A DNA stretch of 63,273 nucleotides, taken from an uncultured Saprospiraceae bacterium (lineage in GTDB: Bacteria; Bacteroidota; Bacteroidia; Chitinophagales; Saprospiraceae). The stretch covers positions 1 to 63,273 of the forward strand of contig CALKXE010000070.1 of assembly GCA_938003955.1 (NCBI GenBank), written 5' to 3'. A program made the translations under genes and the position numbers. This document shows positions 52,824 through 62,707 of this stretch, piece after piece (position 1 is the stretch's first letter; each line of letters begins with the position of its first letter). The notes beneath the pieces are model-generated. The model was given only the letters and a program-made list of their open reading frames with translations, was not told the origin of the DNA and did not search any database.

Positions 52824-54032
52824 ATGATCAAAATAGGTGTAATTAGAGAAGGTAAAGTGCCAGCTGATAGTAGAGTGCCATTAAACCCAACTCAAGCAAA
52901 AGAAGTATCGGATATGGGCGTTGACATAGTAGTGCAACCTTCTTTGGACCGATGTTTTTCAGATCAAGATTATAAGGATGTAGGCATTCGCTTACAGGAA
53001 GATTTATCCGATAGAGATGTATTAATTGGGGTCAAAGAAGTTCCGATAGATGATCTCATTAGTGGTAAAACATATTTCTTCTTCTCTCACACTATAAAAG
53101 AACAAGCTTACAATCAACCATTGTTAAAGCACATCGTTGACAATCAGATCAAATTGATTGACTACGAGGTAATCAAAAACGAAAACGGTGCTAGAGTAAT
53201 AGCATTTGGTAAGTTCGCGGGAATGGTAGGTGCACACAATGCACTATGGACATACGGCCAAAGAACTAAGGAGTTTGATCTTCCAAGAATGAAAGATCTG
53301 TTTGATTATGAAGAAGCAAAGCAGATTTACAATAAAACTAAATTCCCAAATATCAAGATAGTATTAACGGGAACGGGTAGAGTAGCAAAAGGAGCCGCTA
53401 TGGTTCTGGATGATATGGGTATAAAGAAAGTCAGTCCACTCGATTACATATCAAATGAATTCGATGAGCCGGTATACACTCAATTGAATAGTTTCTATTA
53501 TACAAAAAGGAAGGATGGGAAAATGATTAATTATGCCCAAGACTTTTATGATAATCCTAATGAATATGATTCTGAGTTCGCTCACTTCTTACCAATGTCA
53601 GATATCATGATCAATGGTATTTATTGGGATAATGAAGCACCAGCATTTTTTACGCTAGATCAGATGAAGTCTGATAAATTCGGAATTAAAGTAATATCTG
53701 ATGTGACATGCGATATCGCACCTGTATCTTCAATCCCATCTACAATCAAAGCATCTACGATAAAAGACCCAATTTTTGGTTTTGATCCGCAAACAGGAAA
53801 AGAAACAACTCCACATGGTGAGAACGTAGTAGATATGATGACTATTGATAACCTTCCAAACGAACTGCCAAGAGACGCTTCTACTGCATTCGGACAGATG
53901 TTTATTAAAAACGTATTGAATGAGCTTGGTAATCGTAAAAGTGAGTTGATCCAAAGAGCAACAGTAGCCGAATATGGAAACCTAGGTAAGCACTTCGAGT
54001 ATTTGAGAGATTATCTAAATGGTAATAAGTAA
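52824..54032 (+). CDS. Saccharopine dehydrogenase/alanine dehydrogenase-family oxidoreductase
   Basis: This 402-residue cytoplasmic enzyme starts MIKIGVIREGKVPADSRVPLNP, the alanine-dehydrogenase/PNT N-terminal domain. LIGVKEVPIDDLISGKTYFFFSHTIKEQAYN and the NAD-binding strand IKIVLTGTGRVAKGAAMVLDDMG (about 178-200) follow. VISDVTCDIAPVSSIPSTIKASTI and FGFDPQTG are typical of lysine-forming saccharopine dehydrogenase (LYS1-like) relatives. Such proteins are often just called alanine dehydrogenase in Bacteroidota. Which amino acid it handles is not clear. It forms a single-gene unit. Confidence 0.85.
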   Translation: MIKIGVIREGKVPADSRVPLNPTQAKEVSDMGVDIVVQPSLDRCFSDQDYKDVGIRLQEDLSDRDVLIGVKEVPIDDLISGKTYFFFSHTIKEQAYNQPLLKHIVDNQIKLIDYEVIKNENGARVIAFGKFAGMVGAHNALWTYGQRTKEFDLPRMKDLFDYEEAKQIYNKTKFPNIKIVLTGTGRVAKGAAMVLDDMGIKKVSPLDYISNEFDEPVYTQLNSFYYTKRKDGKMINYAQDFYDNPNEYDSEFAHFLPMSDIMINGIYWDNEAPAFFTLDQMKSDKFGIKVISDVTCDIAPVSSIPSTIKASTIKDPIFGFDPQTGKETTPHGENVVDMMTIDNLPNELPRDASTAFGQMFIKNVLNELGNRKSELIQRATVAEYGNLGKHFEYLRDYLNGNK

Positions 54033-54220
54033 TTTTAATAGTTCTTCTTATTACTAAGGTTATAGGTAAGAATCTTCTTTCTCATCAATGCTCGACATTA
54101 TGTATGCAATCGACGTATATCAGCTAAATTTCTGTTATCCCGCGTTCTATTTTATGAGTTCCTAAATTAATTAGGGACTATTTATGTAATTCACCAAATT
54201 CTTACGTCTATAAATTAAAG

Positions 54221-54262
54221 CATAAGTATAGAACTTATGTTTGCGTTTATACCTTACTTTTG
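54221..54262 (+). promoter_or_regulatory. Palindrome and -7 box upstream of the macroglobulin gene
   Basis: CATAAGT/ACTTATG arms (54221-54227 and 54233-54239) are followed by TACTTTTG (54255-54262), an exact TAnnTTTG box 54 nt before the start at 54317. A TTTG at 54240 is too near for a normal -33 element. The palindrome could be an operator. Confidence 0.4.
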
Positions 54263-54316
54263 ATAGAATCAATTCTTATATTGGATTGGTGTTATTAATC
54301 GTACAAAATGATATGT

Positions 54317-57300
54317 ATGAAATTCAGTAAATTATTATTTGGGATGTTGCTAATTTTTTCTTCTGTAGGTTTTTCTTCTTTCGATGTCTTTGACTACGAC
54401 AAAGCGTGGAAACAAGTAGACAAGGCATTAGAAAATGGACTTCCTAAAACAGCATTAGAAAAAATAGATGAGATATACGATAGAGCGCTCACTGAGTCCA
54501 ATGTCGAGCATCAAATAAAAGCAACCATATCTGGTGCTAAATTGACACTCGACACCAAAGAGCTAGGCTTAGAGGCTGTTGTGTCTTCATTGCAAAGTAG
54601 ACTAGAAGCTTCAAAATCGCCAGTACGGCAGATACTTCATTCTATGACGGCTGAGCTGTTTCAGCAATACTATAGCAACCAATCTTATAAAATATCGCAA
54701 AGAACAAATCTAGAATCGTTCGAAACAGGAGATATAAGAACATGGGCTCCGAATAATTATAGAGACTTTATTACTGAACAGTATCTATTGTCAACAGATG
54801 AGATTACTAGACAGTACAAGACAGAAGACTACAAGAAACTATTAAACAATGAGAAGTCATCGCTGGAATTAAGACCAACTTTATATGACTTGTTAGTAGA
54901 TAGAGCGATCAACTACTTTTCAACCAAAGATTACAATGCGATAACACCATCATTTAGTTTTGATTTAGATTCGGCAGAGTATTTAGCAAATGTTGATTCG
55001 TTTGTAAATATGAAAATTAGCTCTGAGGATAAAGATTCAAAGTTATTTAGAGCAATTAGATTATTTCAAGACCAGATAAAATATCAATCTACTTTTTCTG
55101 ATCAAAAAGTGCTTTCATCTTATGATTTGAAGAGGCTCGATTTTGTTAAGAACTATGGTGTAATAGCTGATGTTGATTCTGTTTTTGAAAACGCTCTAAC
55201 ACAAGCCTCGACATACTATAAAGGAGCTAATTCTCATCCATTTAGAATTAGATTGGCTCAGACTTATGTCAATTCTGAAAGATACAAGGAAGCATTAGGA
55301 TTATTGGGTAATTTGGATGACAATTCCCTGGAGGCCCATATCAAGGCGCAAAAACAAAACCTGATTAATTCTATTAATTTCAAAAGACTGTCATTACAGT
55401 CAGAACAAGTGGTTCCTTCCCAAAAGAACTTCTTAATTAATGTCACTTCTCGGAATCTCGAAACTGTTTATTTCAAATTATTGAAAGTTAACCAAAAGGA
55501 TTTTAAGGATTTATTATCAAGTAAACGAGATGCTCAGTATAAGAAAATAGAATCATTTCCAATGCTAAAAACTTGGTCGAGATCAGGTGTCAAAGACGGT
55601 TATAAGCAATCTTCATATGAAGAGGTAATCGAAGGGCTTGATCATGGAATCTACATGGTCGTTTCAAGTAATAGTGATAAATTTAATCAGGGGAATTCAG
55701 CGTATCATTTTACAGCATTTTATGTTTCTGATCTAGCATATACCAGCTATGGACAGTTAGATGGTAAGAAACTCTTTGTAAGAAATAGATCGACAGGTAA
55801 GCCTGTTGCAGATGTGGATATTGAGGTTTTTACCAGAGATTATAATAGAAATAAAAGGAAGTATGAGCATAAGCTAATCCAAACGACCAAGTCAGGTAAG
55901 GATGGATGGGCAACTATAAATGGAGTAAAGAATAACTCATTTCAATATAAATTGACAAAAGGGGATGATACACTTAATCTTGAAGGATATGATTATTTCA
56001 ATAAACCAGGAATTCCAAATCACAAAGGAGAGAGAACTGAAATCTTTCTAGATCGAGCGATATATAGACCTGGGCAGACAGTTCATTTTAAAACCTTATC
56101 ACTTAATATTAATCAACATGGTCTTCCATCAATAAGCGAAGGGAAAAAGCTCAATGCTGTTCTCAGTGATGCCAACGGTCAAGAAGTAGAAAAACTAGAG
56201 GTAATATCAAATGATTTTGGTAGTGCTTCAGGGAGCTTTATCCTTCCTATAGGAAGATTAACAGGGGCCTTTTCTATCAATGTTGAACATGGTCGAAAAG
56301 GATTTCAAGTTGAAGAGTACAAGAGACCAAAGTTCGAGGTGGAAATCAATCCGCTCTCAGGTGAGTTGAGTCTAGGAGACATAATAGAAGTAAGTGGTCT
56401 GGCAACTGCTTTGTCGGGAAGTCCTATATCAGATGCAAAAGTCCAATATACCATAATGCGTCAGACTTATTATGGATGGTGGAGTTGGTATCGAAGAGTG
56501 CCGTCAAGTTCTGAAATGATAGAACAAGGTGTAGCGAAAACAGATCAGTCTGGTAAGTTTATGCTTGATTTTACTGCAGAAGCGGACACTAATATGAAGT
56601 TGGAGGATAATCCAACATATAGTTATCAGATATCAGTTGATATTACGGATCTATCAGGCGAAACAAGATCTGCTAGTGAAACGGTTTCTATATCAGCACT
56701 TCCGTATTCATATAGCATTGATATGGCTGAAGTAATCGATGTCAGAGATTTGGAATCTATCAAAGTCAAAGCGGTAACAGCCAATGATGTTTCTTTAAAG
56801 TCGAATGCTATTTTTAAAGTTATAGAGCTAAAACAACCAGACAATTGGAAAAGGAATAGAAGGTGGAACAGTCCTTCAAAACCTATATTCAATAGAGGAG
56901 AATTTGAAAAGAAAATAGATAGAATATCTTATAATAATCCATCAGCCTTAAGCGAATATGAAGACAAAGAAGTTGTCTTTGAAGGAAAGCTTGATGTTCC
57001 TGTTGATGGAGTCAATGTTAATGTCAGTAAATATGTAAAAGGAGGAAGAACTTATCGGATAGAAGTTGTTTCTGATGAAAAGTATAAGGGGACCAATATT
57101 ATAACTAAAGACTACATCGCGGTTACTGATATTGCAGATAATAAGTATCCAACGTTAGAACTGCTCTATGTAAATCCCGAAACAAAGGTGGCCAAAGTCG
57201 GTGATAAGTATAATGTCAATCTAGGAACTCCTGATAAAGAATTGCAGGTCTATTACACATTCGTAAGAGATCAAGAAATTGTGTACAAAGGCATAGCTAA

Positions 57301-60300
57301 CGTCGACAATAATTTTACAATATGCTATGAACCTACGGAAAAAGATAGGGGAGGGATTACGCTATTTTTAGATTATGTAAAGCATAATTACTATAAACGA
57401 GTACAACAAAACGTAAATCTTCCTTGGGATCATAAAAAGCTCAACGTAGAGTTAATAACAAAAAGAGATAAAGTATTACCAGGTTCGAAAGAAGAATGGA
57501 CACTTAAAGTTTCAGGGCCGAATAAAGATAAAGCGATCGCTGAGGTTCTAGCAACTATGTATGATGCGAGTCTAGATCAATTTGTAGGACATGAGTTTAT
57601 CTTTAATCCATATATTTCTCATTATGGATATTTGCAAAGTCAAGCTTTTGGCTTCGAATACGGACACACTGGTGAGCTCAATTATAGATGGAATAGAGTG
57701 CAAAGTGACCGTGTTGATTTTCCTGCCATACCAATGTTAAATGGTATTAATGTAGGATATAGTATGGGGTATGGACATGGTGGTCAATTTCGTACTATGT
57801 CTAGGTCAAGTATGAAAAGAGGATCAAGGCCCACTGCAAGTAATTCTGTTGCGGATGATGTTAGCGCAGCTTCTGCACCGATGGAAGAATCAGCTATGAT
57901 GGATAATAATGTTGATTATGATACATATGAGGAGTCTGAAGGAGGCAAAAAAGAATCTGGTGGAGTTGAAAATGATGGAGGAAAATCAACTAAAGAAATA
58001 GCCATAAGGAAGAATCTAAACGAATCTGTATTCTTTTACCCAAACCTAAAGACTGATGCAGAGGGCAATCTACTGATTACGTTTACCATGAATGAAGCTC
58101 TAACTACATGGAAATTATTGACATTTGCTCATGATAAAGATCTAAGATTTGGGATGACATCGCATGAGGTAAAAACTCAGAAGGATATTATGATTTTGCC
58201 TAATGCTCCAAGATTTTTGAGAGAAGGAGATAGACTTATATTTCCTGCTACAGTTAGCAACTTATCTACTGCGGATGTTTCAGTAACGGCAGAATTAGAG
58301 CTTATAGATCCAGAAACAAACAATGTAATAAATGACCTATTTGGCTTGAAGCAAAATCAAACGGTAGTCAATGTTGCTAAAGGTGAATCTGCAAGAGTAG
58401 ATTGGGAAATTAATGTTCCTGCAAATTATAAGAAGCTTGTCAAGTATCGAGTAACTGCAGCTGCGGGTGACCATACGGATGGAGAGGAGAATATACTACC
58501 AGTTGTAACAAACCAGATACTATTAACTGAAACAAAAGTGCTCTCTGTTAAAAAGCAAGAAAAGAAATCATTTGTATTTGATGCTTTATCTAACGGAAGT
58601 GCTAGTTCTCAACCACACAGATATACATTCGAATATACAAGTAATCCTATCTGGTATGCTGTGCAGGCATTGCCATATCTAATGGAGTATCCTCATCAAT
58701 GTACAGAGCAAATATTCAATAGAATGTATGCGAATACAATGGCGAGTCATATCGCAAACGCTAATCCTAAAATCAAACAAGTCTTTGATCAATGGAGATC
58801 ATTAGATTCGGATGCGTTATTAAGTAACCTGGAGAAGAATTCAGAATTGAAATCTGCCATCTTAGAAGAGACACCTTGGGTGCGTCAAGCAAAATCTGAA
58901 ACAGAACAGAAAAAGAGAATTGCCCTTCTTTTTGACCTGAATAAAATGTCGAATGAAACGGTTGCTGTTCTAGAAGAACTTGGAAAGAGGCAAATGCCTA
59001 GTGGTGCATTTCCATGGTTTACAGGAGGTAGAGAGAATGTATACATTACACAGAACATAGTAGAGGGAATAGCTCATCTTCTTCACTTAGGAGTCATTAC
59101 AGATCAAGATGGAAAGTACATGCAGATCGTAGATCGAGCATTTGTATATCTTGACGAACAATCAAAAGTGAGATACGATAGACTGAAAGAAAGAATTGCT
59201 AAGTACGGAGGTGACATTAATAAAGATCATCTTGATCAGTTATCAATTCATTACTTGTACATCAGAAGTTTCTTCAAAAATAGAAATGTTCAGCAAGCTT
59301 CTCAAACTGCATATGACTACTATTTTGGTCAATCTGAAAAGTATTGGTTAGGCAAAGGTTTATACCTAGAAGCAATGTTAGGGCTCGTACTGAATCGAAA
59401 GTCTTCTCAAGCTGCTGATGATATTGCTAAATCACTAAAAGAAAGATCATTCTATTCTGAGGAATTAGGTCGATATTGGAATCTAGGAAATGGATTTAAT
59501 TGGTACGAATTGCCGATAGAGTCACATGCAATGATGATTGAGTTCTATACAGAAATGGAAGCGGAAGAAGATTTCGTAGAGGATATGAAAATCTGGTTGT
59601 TGAAAAACAAACAGACGAACCACTGGAAGACAACCAAGGCGACATCGGCAGCCATTTATTCTCTGCTTATACAAGGAGAAGATAGAGGCATGATATCGTG
59701 GATCGAAGAAAGTAATGAACCTGTGATCAGTTTAGGGAATACTAAGATTGATATTGCATCAGAAGGTGCCGAAGCCGGCACTGGATACTTCAAGAAGTCA
59801 TGGAGTGCATCAGAGATCACATCTGACCTAGGACAGATATCGATCAAAAACAATAACGAATCTATCGCTTGGGGAGCAGCCTATTATCAATATTTCGAAG
59901 ATCTCGATAAAGTCGATGATTTCCAAGAGACACCACTTCAAGTCACTAGGAGTCTATTTGTGGAAGAAATGACCGACAGCGGCCCTCAATTGGTGTCTAC
60001 GGACAAGAACGGCGTCCACCCAGGAGACAGACTAATCGTGAGAATAGAAATCAAAGTCGACAGAAGTATGTCATATGTCCATCTTAAAGACATGAGGAGT
60101 AGTGGATTCGAACCAGAAAATGTACTGAGTGGCTACAGATGGAAAGGAGGCTTAGGTTATTACGAAAGTACTAGAGATCTAGCATCTCACTTCTTCATCA
60201 GCCAGTTGAACAAAGGGACTTATGTATTCGAATATCCTGTGAGAGCTGTGCACAAAGGAGATTTTAGTTCAGGGATTACAAGTATTCAGTGTATGTATGC

Positions 60301-60349
60301 TCCAGAGTTCACTAGCCATAGTAATGGTGGTAGAGTAGAAGTAAAATAA
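54317..60349 (+). CDS. Giant alpha-2-macroglobulin-family protein with thioester motif
   Basis: It is probably a protease trap at the cell envelope. I prefer the ATG at 54317 (about 2010 residues), which starts the signal MKFSKLLFGMLLIFSSVGFSS; an ATG at 54308 adds three residues. A helical N-terminal part (about 20-360) precedes macroglobulin domains, including the MG2 entry FLDRAIYRPGQTVHFKT (near 573). A flexible Gly/Ser/Met/Glu-rich stretch near 1150-1230 may be the bait. FFYPNLKTDAEGNLLITFTMNEALTTWKLLTFAHD opens the A2M domain. The thioester motif QCTEQ (Cys near 1462) is intact, followed by the helical complement-like domain. No PBP1C gene is adjacent, unlike in enterobacteria. Confidence 0.93.
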   Translation: MKFSKLLFGMLLIFSSVGFSSFDVFDYDKAWKQVDKALENGLPKTALEKIDEIYDRALTESNVEHQIKATISGAKLTLDTKELGLEAVVSSLQSRLEASKSPVRQILHSMTAELFQQYYSNQSYKISQRTNLESFETGDIRTWAPNNYRDFITEQYLLSTDEITRQYKTEDYKKLLNNEKSSLELRPTLYDLLVDRAINYFSTKDYNAITPSFSFDLDSAEYLANVDSFVNMKISSEDKDSKLFRAIRLFQDQIKYQSTFSDQKVLSSYDLKRLDFVKNYGVIADVDSVFENALTQASTYYKGANSHPFRIRLAQTYVNSERYKEALGLLGNLDDNSLEAHIKAQKQNLINSINFKRLSLQSEQVVPSQKNFLINVTSRNLETVYFKLLKVNQKDFKDLLSSKRDAQYKKIESFPMLKTWSRSGVKDGYKQSSYEEVIEGLDHGIYMVVSSNSDKFNQGNSAYHFTAFYVSDLAYTSYGQLDGKKLFVRNRSTGKPVADVDIEVFTRDYNRNKRKYEHKLIQTTKSGKDGWATINGVKNNSFQYKLTKGDDTLNLEGYDYFNKPGIPNHKGERTEIFLDRAIYRPGQTVHFKTLSLNINQHGLPSISEGKKLNAVLSDANGQEVEKLEVISNDFGSASGSFILPIGRLTGAFSINVEHGRKGFQVEEYKRPKFEVEINPLSGELSLGDIIEVSGLATALSGSPISDAKVQYTIMRQTYYGWWSWYRRVPSSSEMIEQGVAKTDQSGKFMLDFTAEADTNMKLEDNPTYSYQISVDITDLSGETRSASETVSISALPYSYSIDMAEVIDVRDLESIKVKAVTANDVSLKSNAIFKVIELKQPDNWKRNRRWNSPSKPIFNRGEFEKKIDRISYNNPSALSEYEDKEVVFEGKLDVPVDGVNVNVSKYVKGGRTYRIEVVSDEKYKGTNIITKDYIAVTDIADNKYPTLELLYVNPETKVAKVGDKYNVNLGTPDKELQVYYTFVRDQEIVYKGIANVDNNFTICYEPTEKDRGGITLFLDYVKHNYYKRVQQNVNLPWDHKKLNVELITKRDKVLPGSKEEWTLKVSGPNKDKAIAEVLATMYDASLDQFVGHEFIFNPYISHYGYLQSQAFGFEYGHTGELNYRWNRVQSDRVDFPAIPMLNGINVGYSMGYGHGGQFRTMSRSSMKRGSRPTASNSVADDVSAASAPMEESAMMDNNVDYDTYEESEGGKKESGGVENDGGKSTKEIAIRKNLNESVFFYPNLKTDAEGNLLITFTMNEALTTWKLLTFAHDKDLRFGMTSHEVKTQKDIMILPNAPRFLREGDRLIFPATVSNLSTADVSVTAELELIDPETNNVINDLFGLKQNQTVVNVAKGESARVDWEINVPANYKKLVKYRVTAAAGDHTDGEENILPVVTNQILLTETKVLSVKKQEKKSFVFDALSNGSASSQPHRYTFEYTSNPIWYAVQALPYLMEYPHQCTEQIFNRMYANTMASHIANANPKIKQVFDQWRSLDSDALLSNLEKNSELKSAILEETPWVRQAKSETEQKKRIALLFDLNKMSNETVAVLEELGKRQMPSGAFPWFTGGRENVYITQNIVEGIAHLLHLGVITDQDGKYMQIVDRAFVYLDEQSKVRYDRLKERIAKYGGDINKDHLDQLSIHYLYIRSFFKNRNVQQASQTAYDYYFGQSEKYWLGKGLYLEAMLGLVLNRKSSQAADDIAKSLKERSFYSEELGRYWNLGNGFNWYELPIESHAMMIEFYTEMEAEEDFVEDMKIWLLKNKQTNHWKTTKATSAAIYSLLIQGEDRGMISWIEESNEPVISLGNTKIDIASEGAEAGTGYFKKSWSASEITSDLGQISIKNNNESIAWGAAYYQYFEDLDKVDDFQETPLQVTRSLFVEEMTDSGPQLVSTDKNGVHPGDRLIVRIEIKVDRSMSYVHLKDMRSSGFEPENVLSGYRWKGGLGYYESTRDLASHFFISQLNKGTYVFEYPVRAVHKGDFSSGITSIQCMYAPEFTSHSNGGRVEVK

Positions 60350-60407
60350 TGTATGATGTGTATCACATTTACATATTGAAAGTATTGATAGAAATATAGA
60401 ATTTGCC

Positions 60408-61028
60408 ATGTTTAGAAACCTGTTTAGATATTTACTCGCTGGCCTCGTAACCGTGTTGCCATTTGCTATTATGGCGTGGTTGATTATGTATGTGGTCGGT
60501 ATATTAAGTAAGTTTTTGAACGTACAGTCAGCGATTGTTGGATTGCTCATAATTATAGTTGGTCTGATTCCGCTTGGATATATCATGACATCCTACATGG
60601 GAAGTACAGCATGGCGTAGGGTAGAGAATGGGATCTTTAAGATTCCACTTTTTGGTCAAGTATACAAAGCCATCAAAGATATCGTAAAATCAATTGTCGG
60701 AACAGAGAATAAATTTACAGAACCCGTAATTGCTGAAATTAATGGGAATCTACATAAGATCGGTTTTGTAACCAACAAGGATGTCGCAGCACTCGTAGGT
60801 AATCATGAATTTGGACAAGAACCATCTACAAATATGTGTCTTGTTTATTTTCCAATGTCATTCAGTCTATCAGGCGATGTGTTCCTGGTTCCATATGATA
60901 AGCTGAAACCAGTGAAAACCAACGCAAAAAAAGTAATGCAGACGATTATATCTGGAGGAATTATAGAAATAGATAAATTAGAAGGCGTTATAGAGGTTGT
61001 GGAGGATGTTGTGACTGCTGTGAAATGA
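60408..61028 (+). CDS. DUF502-family membrane protein
   Basis: The protein has 206 residues. Two N-terminal membrane spans (YLLAGLVTVLPFAIMAWLIMYVVGIL and AIVGLLIIIVGLIPLGYIM) precede a soluble domain. The family features IPLFGQVYKAIKDIV and VYFPMSFSLSGDVFLVPYDKLKPV are present. DUF502 proteins are common in bacteria and in plant relatives (COV/LCV), with unknown molecular roles in envelope or vesicle processes. A palindromic ATGTGTATCACAT (60356-60368), similar to CRP/FNR-type sites, lies 39 nt before the start. It follows the macroglobulin gene by 58 nt and could be co-transcribed with it. Confidence 0.9.
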   Translation: MFRNLFRYLLAGLVTVLPFAIMAWLIMYVVGILSKFLNVQSAIVGLLIIIVGLIPLGYIMTSYMGSTAWRRVENGIFKIPLFGQVYKAIKDIVKSIVGTENKFTEPVIAEINGNLHKIGFVTNKDVAALVGNHEFGQEPSTNMCLVYFPMSFSLSGDVFLVPYDKLKPVKTNAKKVMQTIISGGIIEIDKLEGVIEVVEDVVTAVK

Positions 61029-61110
61029 AATCTTGGAATCAAGATAAAAAGCAGGTGGTATTAAAGAACAAACTATGAGACTTTTCCTGCCAGAGCCATG
61101 ATCCGAATAT

Positions 61111-61234
61111 TCCCCTTTGGAGGGGGCTAGGGTGAGGAAGTCAACATTACTAAAAACGAAGTTTACAACAATCTTATTTACAATGCAAAAATCACGATAA
61201 CTTCCTCCTCCTTATTCCTCCTCCCAAAGGAGGA
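61111..61234. repeat. MITE-like inverted-repeat element
   Basis: The left arm (61111-61141) contains CCCCTTTGGAGGGGG and ends GAGGAAGT. The right arm (61200-61234) reads in the opposite direction, beginning ACTTCCTCCTCC and ending CCCAAAGGAGGA. The arms are imperfect inverted copies separated by about 58 nt of AT-rich DNA. The C/G-rich arms stand out in this low-GC genome. There is no coding capacity. Confidence 0.65.
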
Positions 61235-61500
61235 CATCAAGCGTCGAGGTAGTAGTCCACGTTTTACTGCTTTATTTTTGAATTCAATTATATATTTCAC
61301 CTCGGATTGTATTTCTAGAAATGCTTATATCAAGTATTAATGACTTACTTACTGTTCTTTTTGATACCTATACGTTATTTATAATCTGATTATGAAAACC
61401 CCCATCAACATCACTAATTCATCTTGATCCGATTTTGAACTATTAGATAAGACTTATGTAAAACAAGAAGAGGCTGAAAATCAATGATTTACAACCTCTT

Positions 61501-61552
61501 TAGTAGCGGGGGCCAGACTTGAACTGACGTCCGCCAACTGGCGGATATGAGC
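61501..61552 (-). repeat. Partial copy of the initiator tRNA 3' half
   Basis: Bases 61501-61529 are identical to 61901-61929, the last 26 nt of the tRNA gene plus three flanking bases, 29 nt in all. The match resumes at TATGAGC (61546-61552), which is the anticodon loop. In between, the ten tRNA bases are replaced by a 16-nt palindrome, TCCGCCAACTGGCGGA (61530-61545). On the minus strand the order is anticodon loop, palindrome, T-arm and acceptor 3' end. It cannot fold as a whole tRNA. Confidence 0.85.
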
Positions 61553-61560
61553 ACAAATGA

Positions 61561-61830
61561 TTACCAGTATACTTTATGCTCGTTGATATAATTCCAGACA
61601 AATTGTCTCCCTTTACCCGATTTTAACTGTTTTTCCCTTTTCATTGCATCTTCTTTTGAGACATAGATTTCAGTGTAGGCAACAAACCATGGTCTATACC
61701 TAATTGTATATCCTTTTTTAGAAAGAGAGTTATGTGAATGAAATCTATTAACCAGATTGGAAGTATAGCCGATGTATATCTTATCGAACTTTAAAGAATA
61801 CAAAACATAGACAGCAAATTCATCGTCCAT
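61561..61830 (-). CDS. GIY-YIG endonuclease-domain protein
   Basis: This 89-residue single-domain protein of the UPF0213/UvrC-N-like kind has the GIY-like strand AVYVLYSLKFDKIYIGYTS (YIG intact). The catalytic-arginine helix is LVNRFHSHNSLSKKGYT, followed by YRPWFVAYTEIYVSK and the metal-binding glutamate in DAMKREKQLKSGKGRQF. All key residues are present, so a nicking or cutting nuclease is plausible. Such small proteins are abundant in Bacteroidota. It lies between the initiator tRNA and a duplicate of that tRNA's 3' end, on the same strand as the tRNA. Its stop is 8 nt from the duplicate. This suggests a homing-type micro-element. Confidence 0.92.
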   Translation of the reverse strand: MDDEFAVYVLYSLKFDKIYIGYTSNLVNRFHSHNSLSKKGYTIRYRPWFVAYTEIYVSKEDAMKREKQLKSGKGRQFVWNYINEHKVYW

Positions 61831-61871
61831 ATAGTTGATAATTATTTATAGTGATTGTTTTAAACGAAAAA

Positions 61872-61897
61872 AGACCGAATCATTTCTGATTCAGTCT
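61872..61897 (-). terminator. Terminator after the initiator tRNA gene
   Basis: An 11-bp stem on the minus strand, AGACTGAATCA with TGATTCGGTCT (one G-T pair), has a GAAA tetraloop and is followed by six T residues. It starts 7 nt after the tRNA 3' end and separates the tRNA transcript from the GIY-YIG gene. Confidence 0.85.
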
Positions 61898-61903
61898 TCT
61901 TAG

Positions 61904-61976
<73 letters not shown>

Positions 61977-62707
61977 ATATATCTTTAAGTTATCTTGGTA
62001 AATAACTGATGTTTTATTTATTAGTTCCTTTGAACGGAGTGCAAAGATAGTTATACAATCAATAAAAGCAAACTTAATCTGATAAAAATATTGGGTTGAT
62101 TCATAGCCGTTTCATAACTCATTAGATATCATAATTTTACATGGTAAATCATTTTTAATATTATGCTTTGCGTTATTAAATAACTGTGATGAAGAGACAT
62201 TGCTTATTCATATGCCGTTAACTTGCAGCCTCTTCTTAATTGTTTATTTATTAATAATACTCCTTGGCATAAGCATAAGCCCTATAAAACAGTTCTTGAT
62301 TCTAAGTAAATTCTGCACTACGCTGTATTAATAGACTCTAGATCGATCTGCTGGCCGGTCAAGCCTCTTAAATACGATATTAATTGTAATTCTTTGATAT
62401 TCTTATGTTGATCATAATTATTTCATTAATAACACCAATTATGTTATCGTGCAGGTGTTATGATAAATATTGATTATGATATACTTATGATTGTGTTTTA
62501 GTTTATTTGCTAGATATTGTATTTATTCTTCTAAGCCATTATTCTGATCATTACTTATCTCGTTCCTAATTCGGTTTTCGAAATATGAAATTTGTTATTG
62601 AGCAAAGGCTTTTAATACCGAATAACAGATACCATGTTATGTTATAAAAATAGAAGTTATGAGAAGGACTCTGTATAATTAAATTTCAATTCTTACATTT
62701 ACAGACA
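61977..62707. other. Intergenic region, 731 bp, no gene seen
   Basis: The sequence is AT-rich with many stops in all frames. A weak hairpin TAACACC/GGTGTTA (62430-62436 and 62454-62460) is the only structure noticed. The left part must hold the tRNA promoter and the right part any promoter of the restriction-gene remnant. The size and emptiness fit decay next to a mobile region. Confidence 0.5.

Larger units (their letters stand above)
61029..61560. other. Intergenic region, 532 bp, with repeat structures
   Basis: No gene is seen. The region contains an inverted-repeat element (61111-61234), a hairpin like a terminator (about 61469-61500), and a copy of the 3' half of the nearby initiator tRNA (61501-61552). 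All point to repeat or mobile-element activity. Confidence 0.6.

Noticed and set aside
60100-60120. T-arm-like sequence (GGATTCGAACC) suggesting a tRNA
   Set aside because: It is inside the macroglobulin coding frame, with no acceptor or anticodon arms around it.
61501-61552. Second complete tRNA gene
   Set aside because: Only the T-arm, acceptor 3' end and part of the anticodon loop are present; the 5' half is absent and the variable region is replaced by a palindrome.
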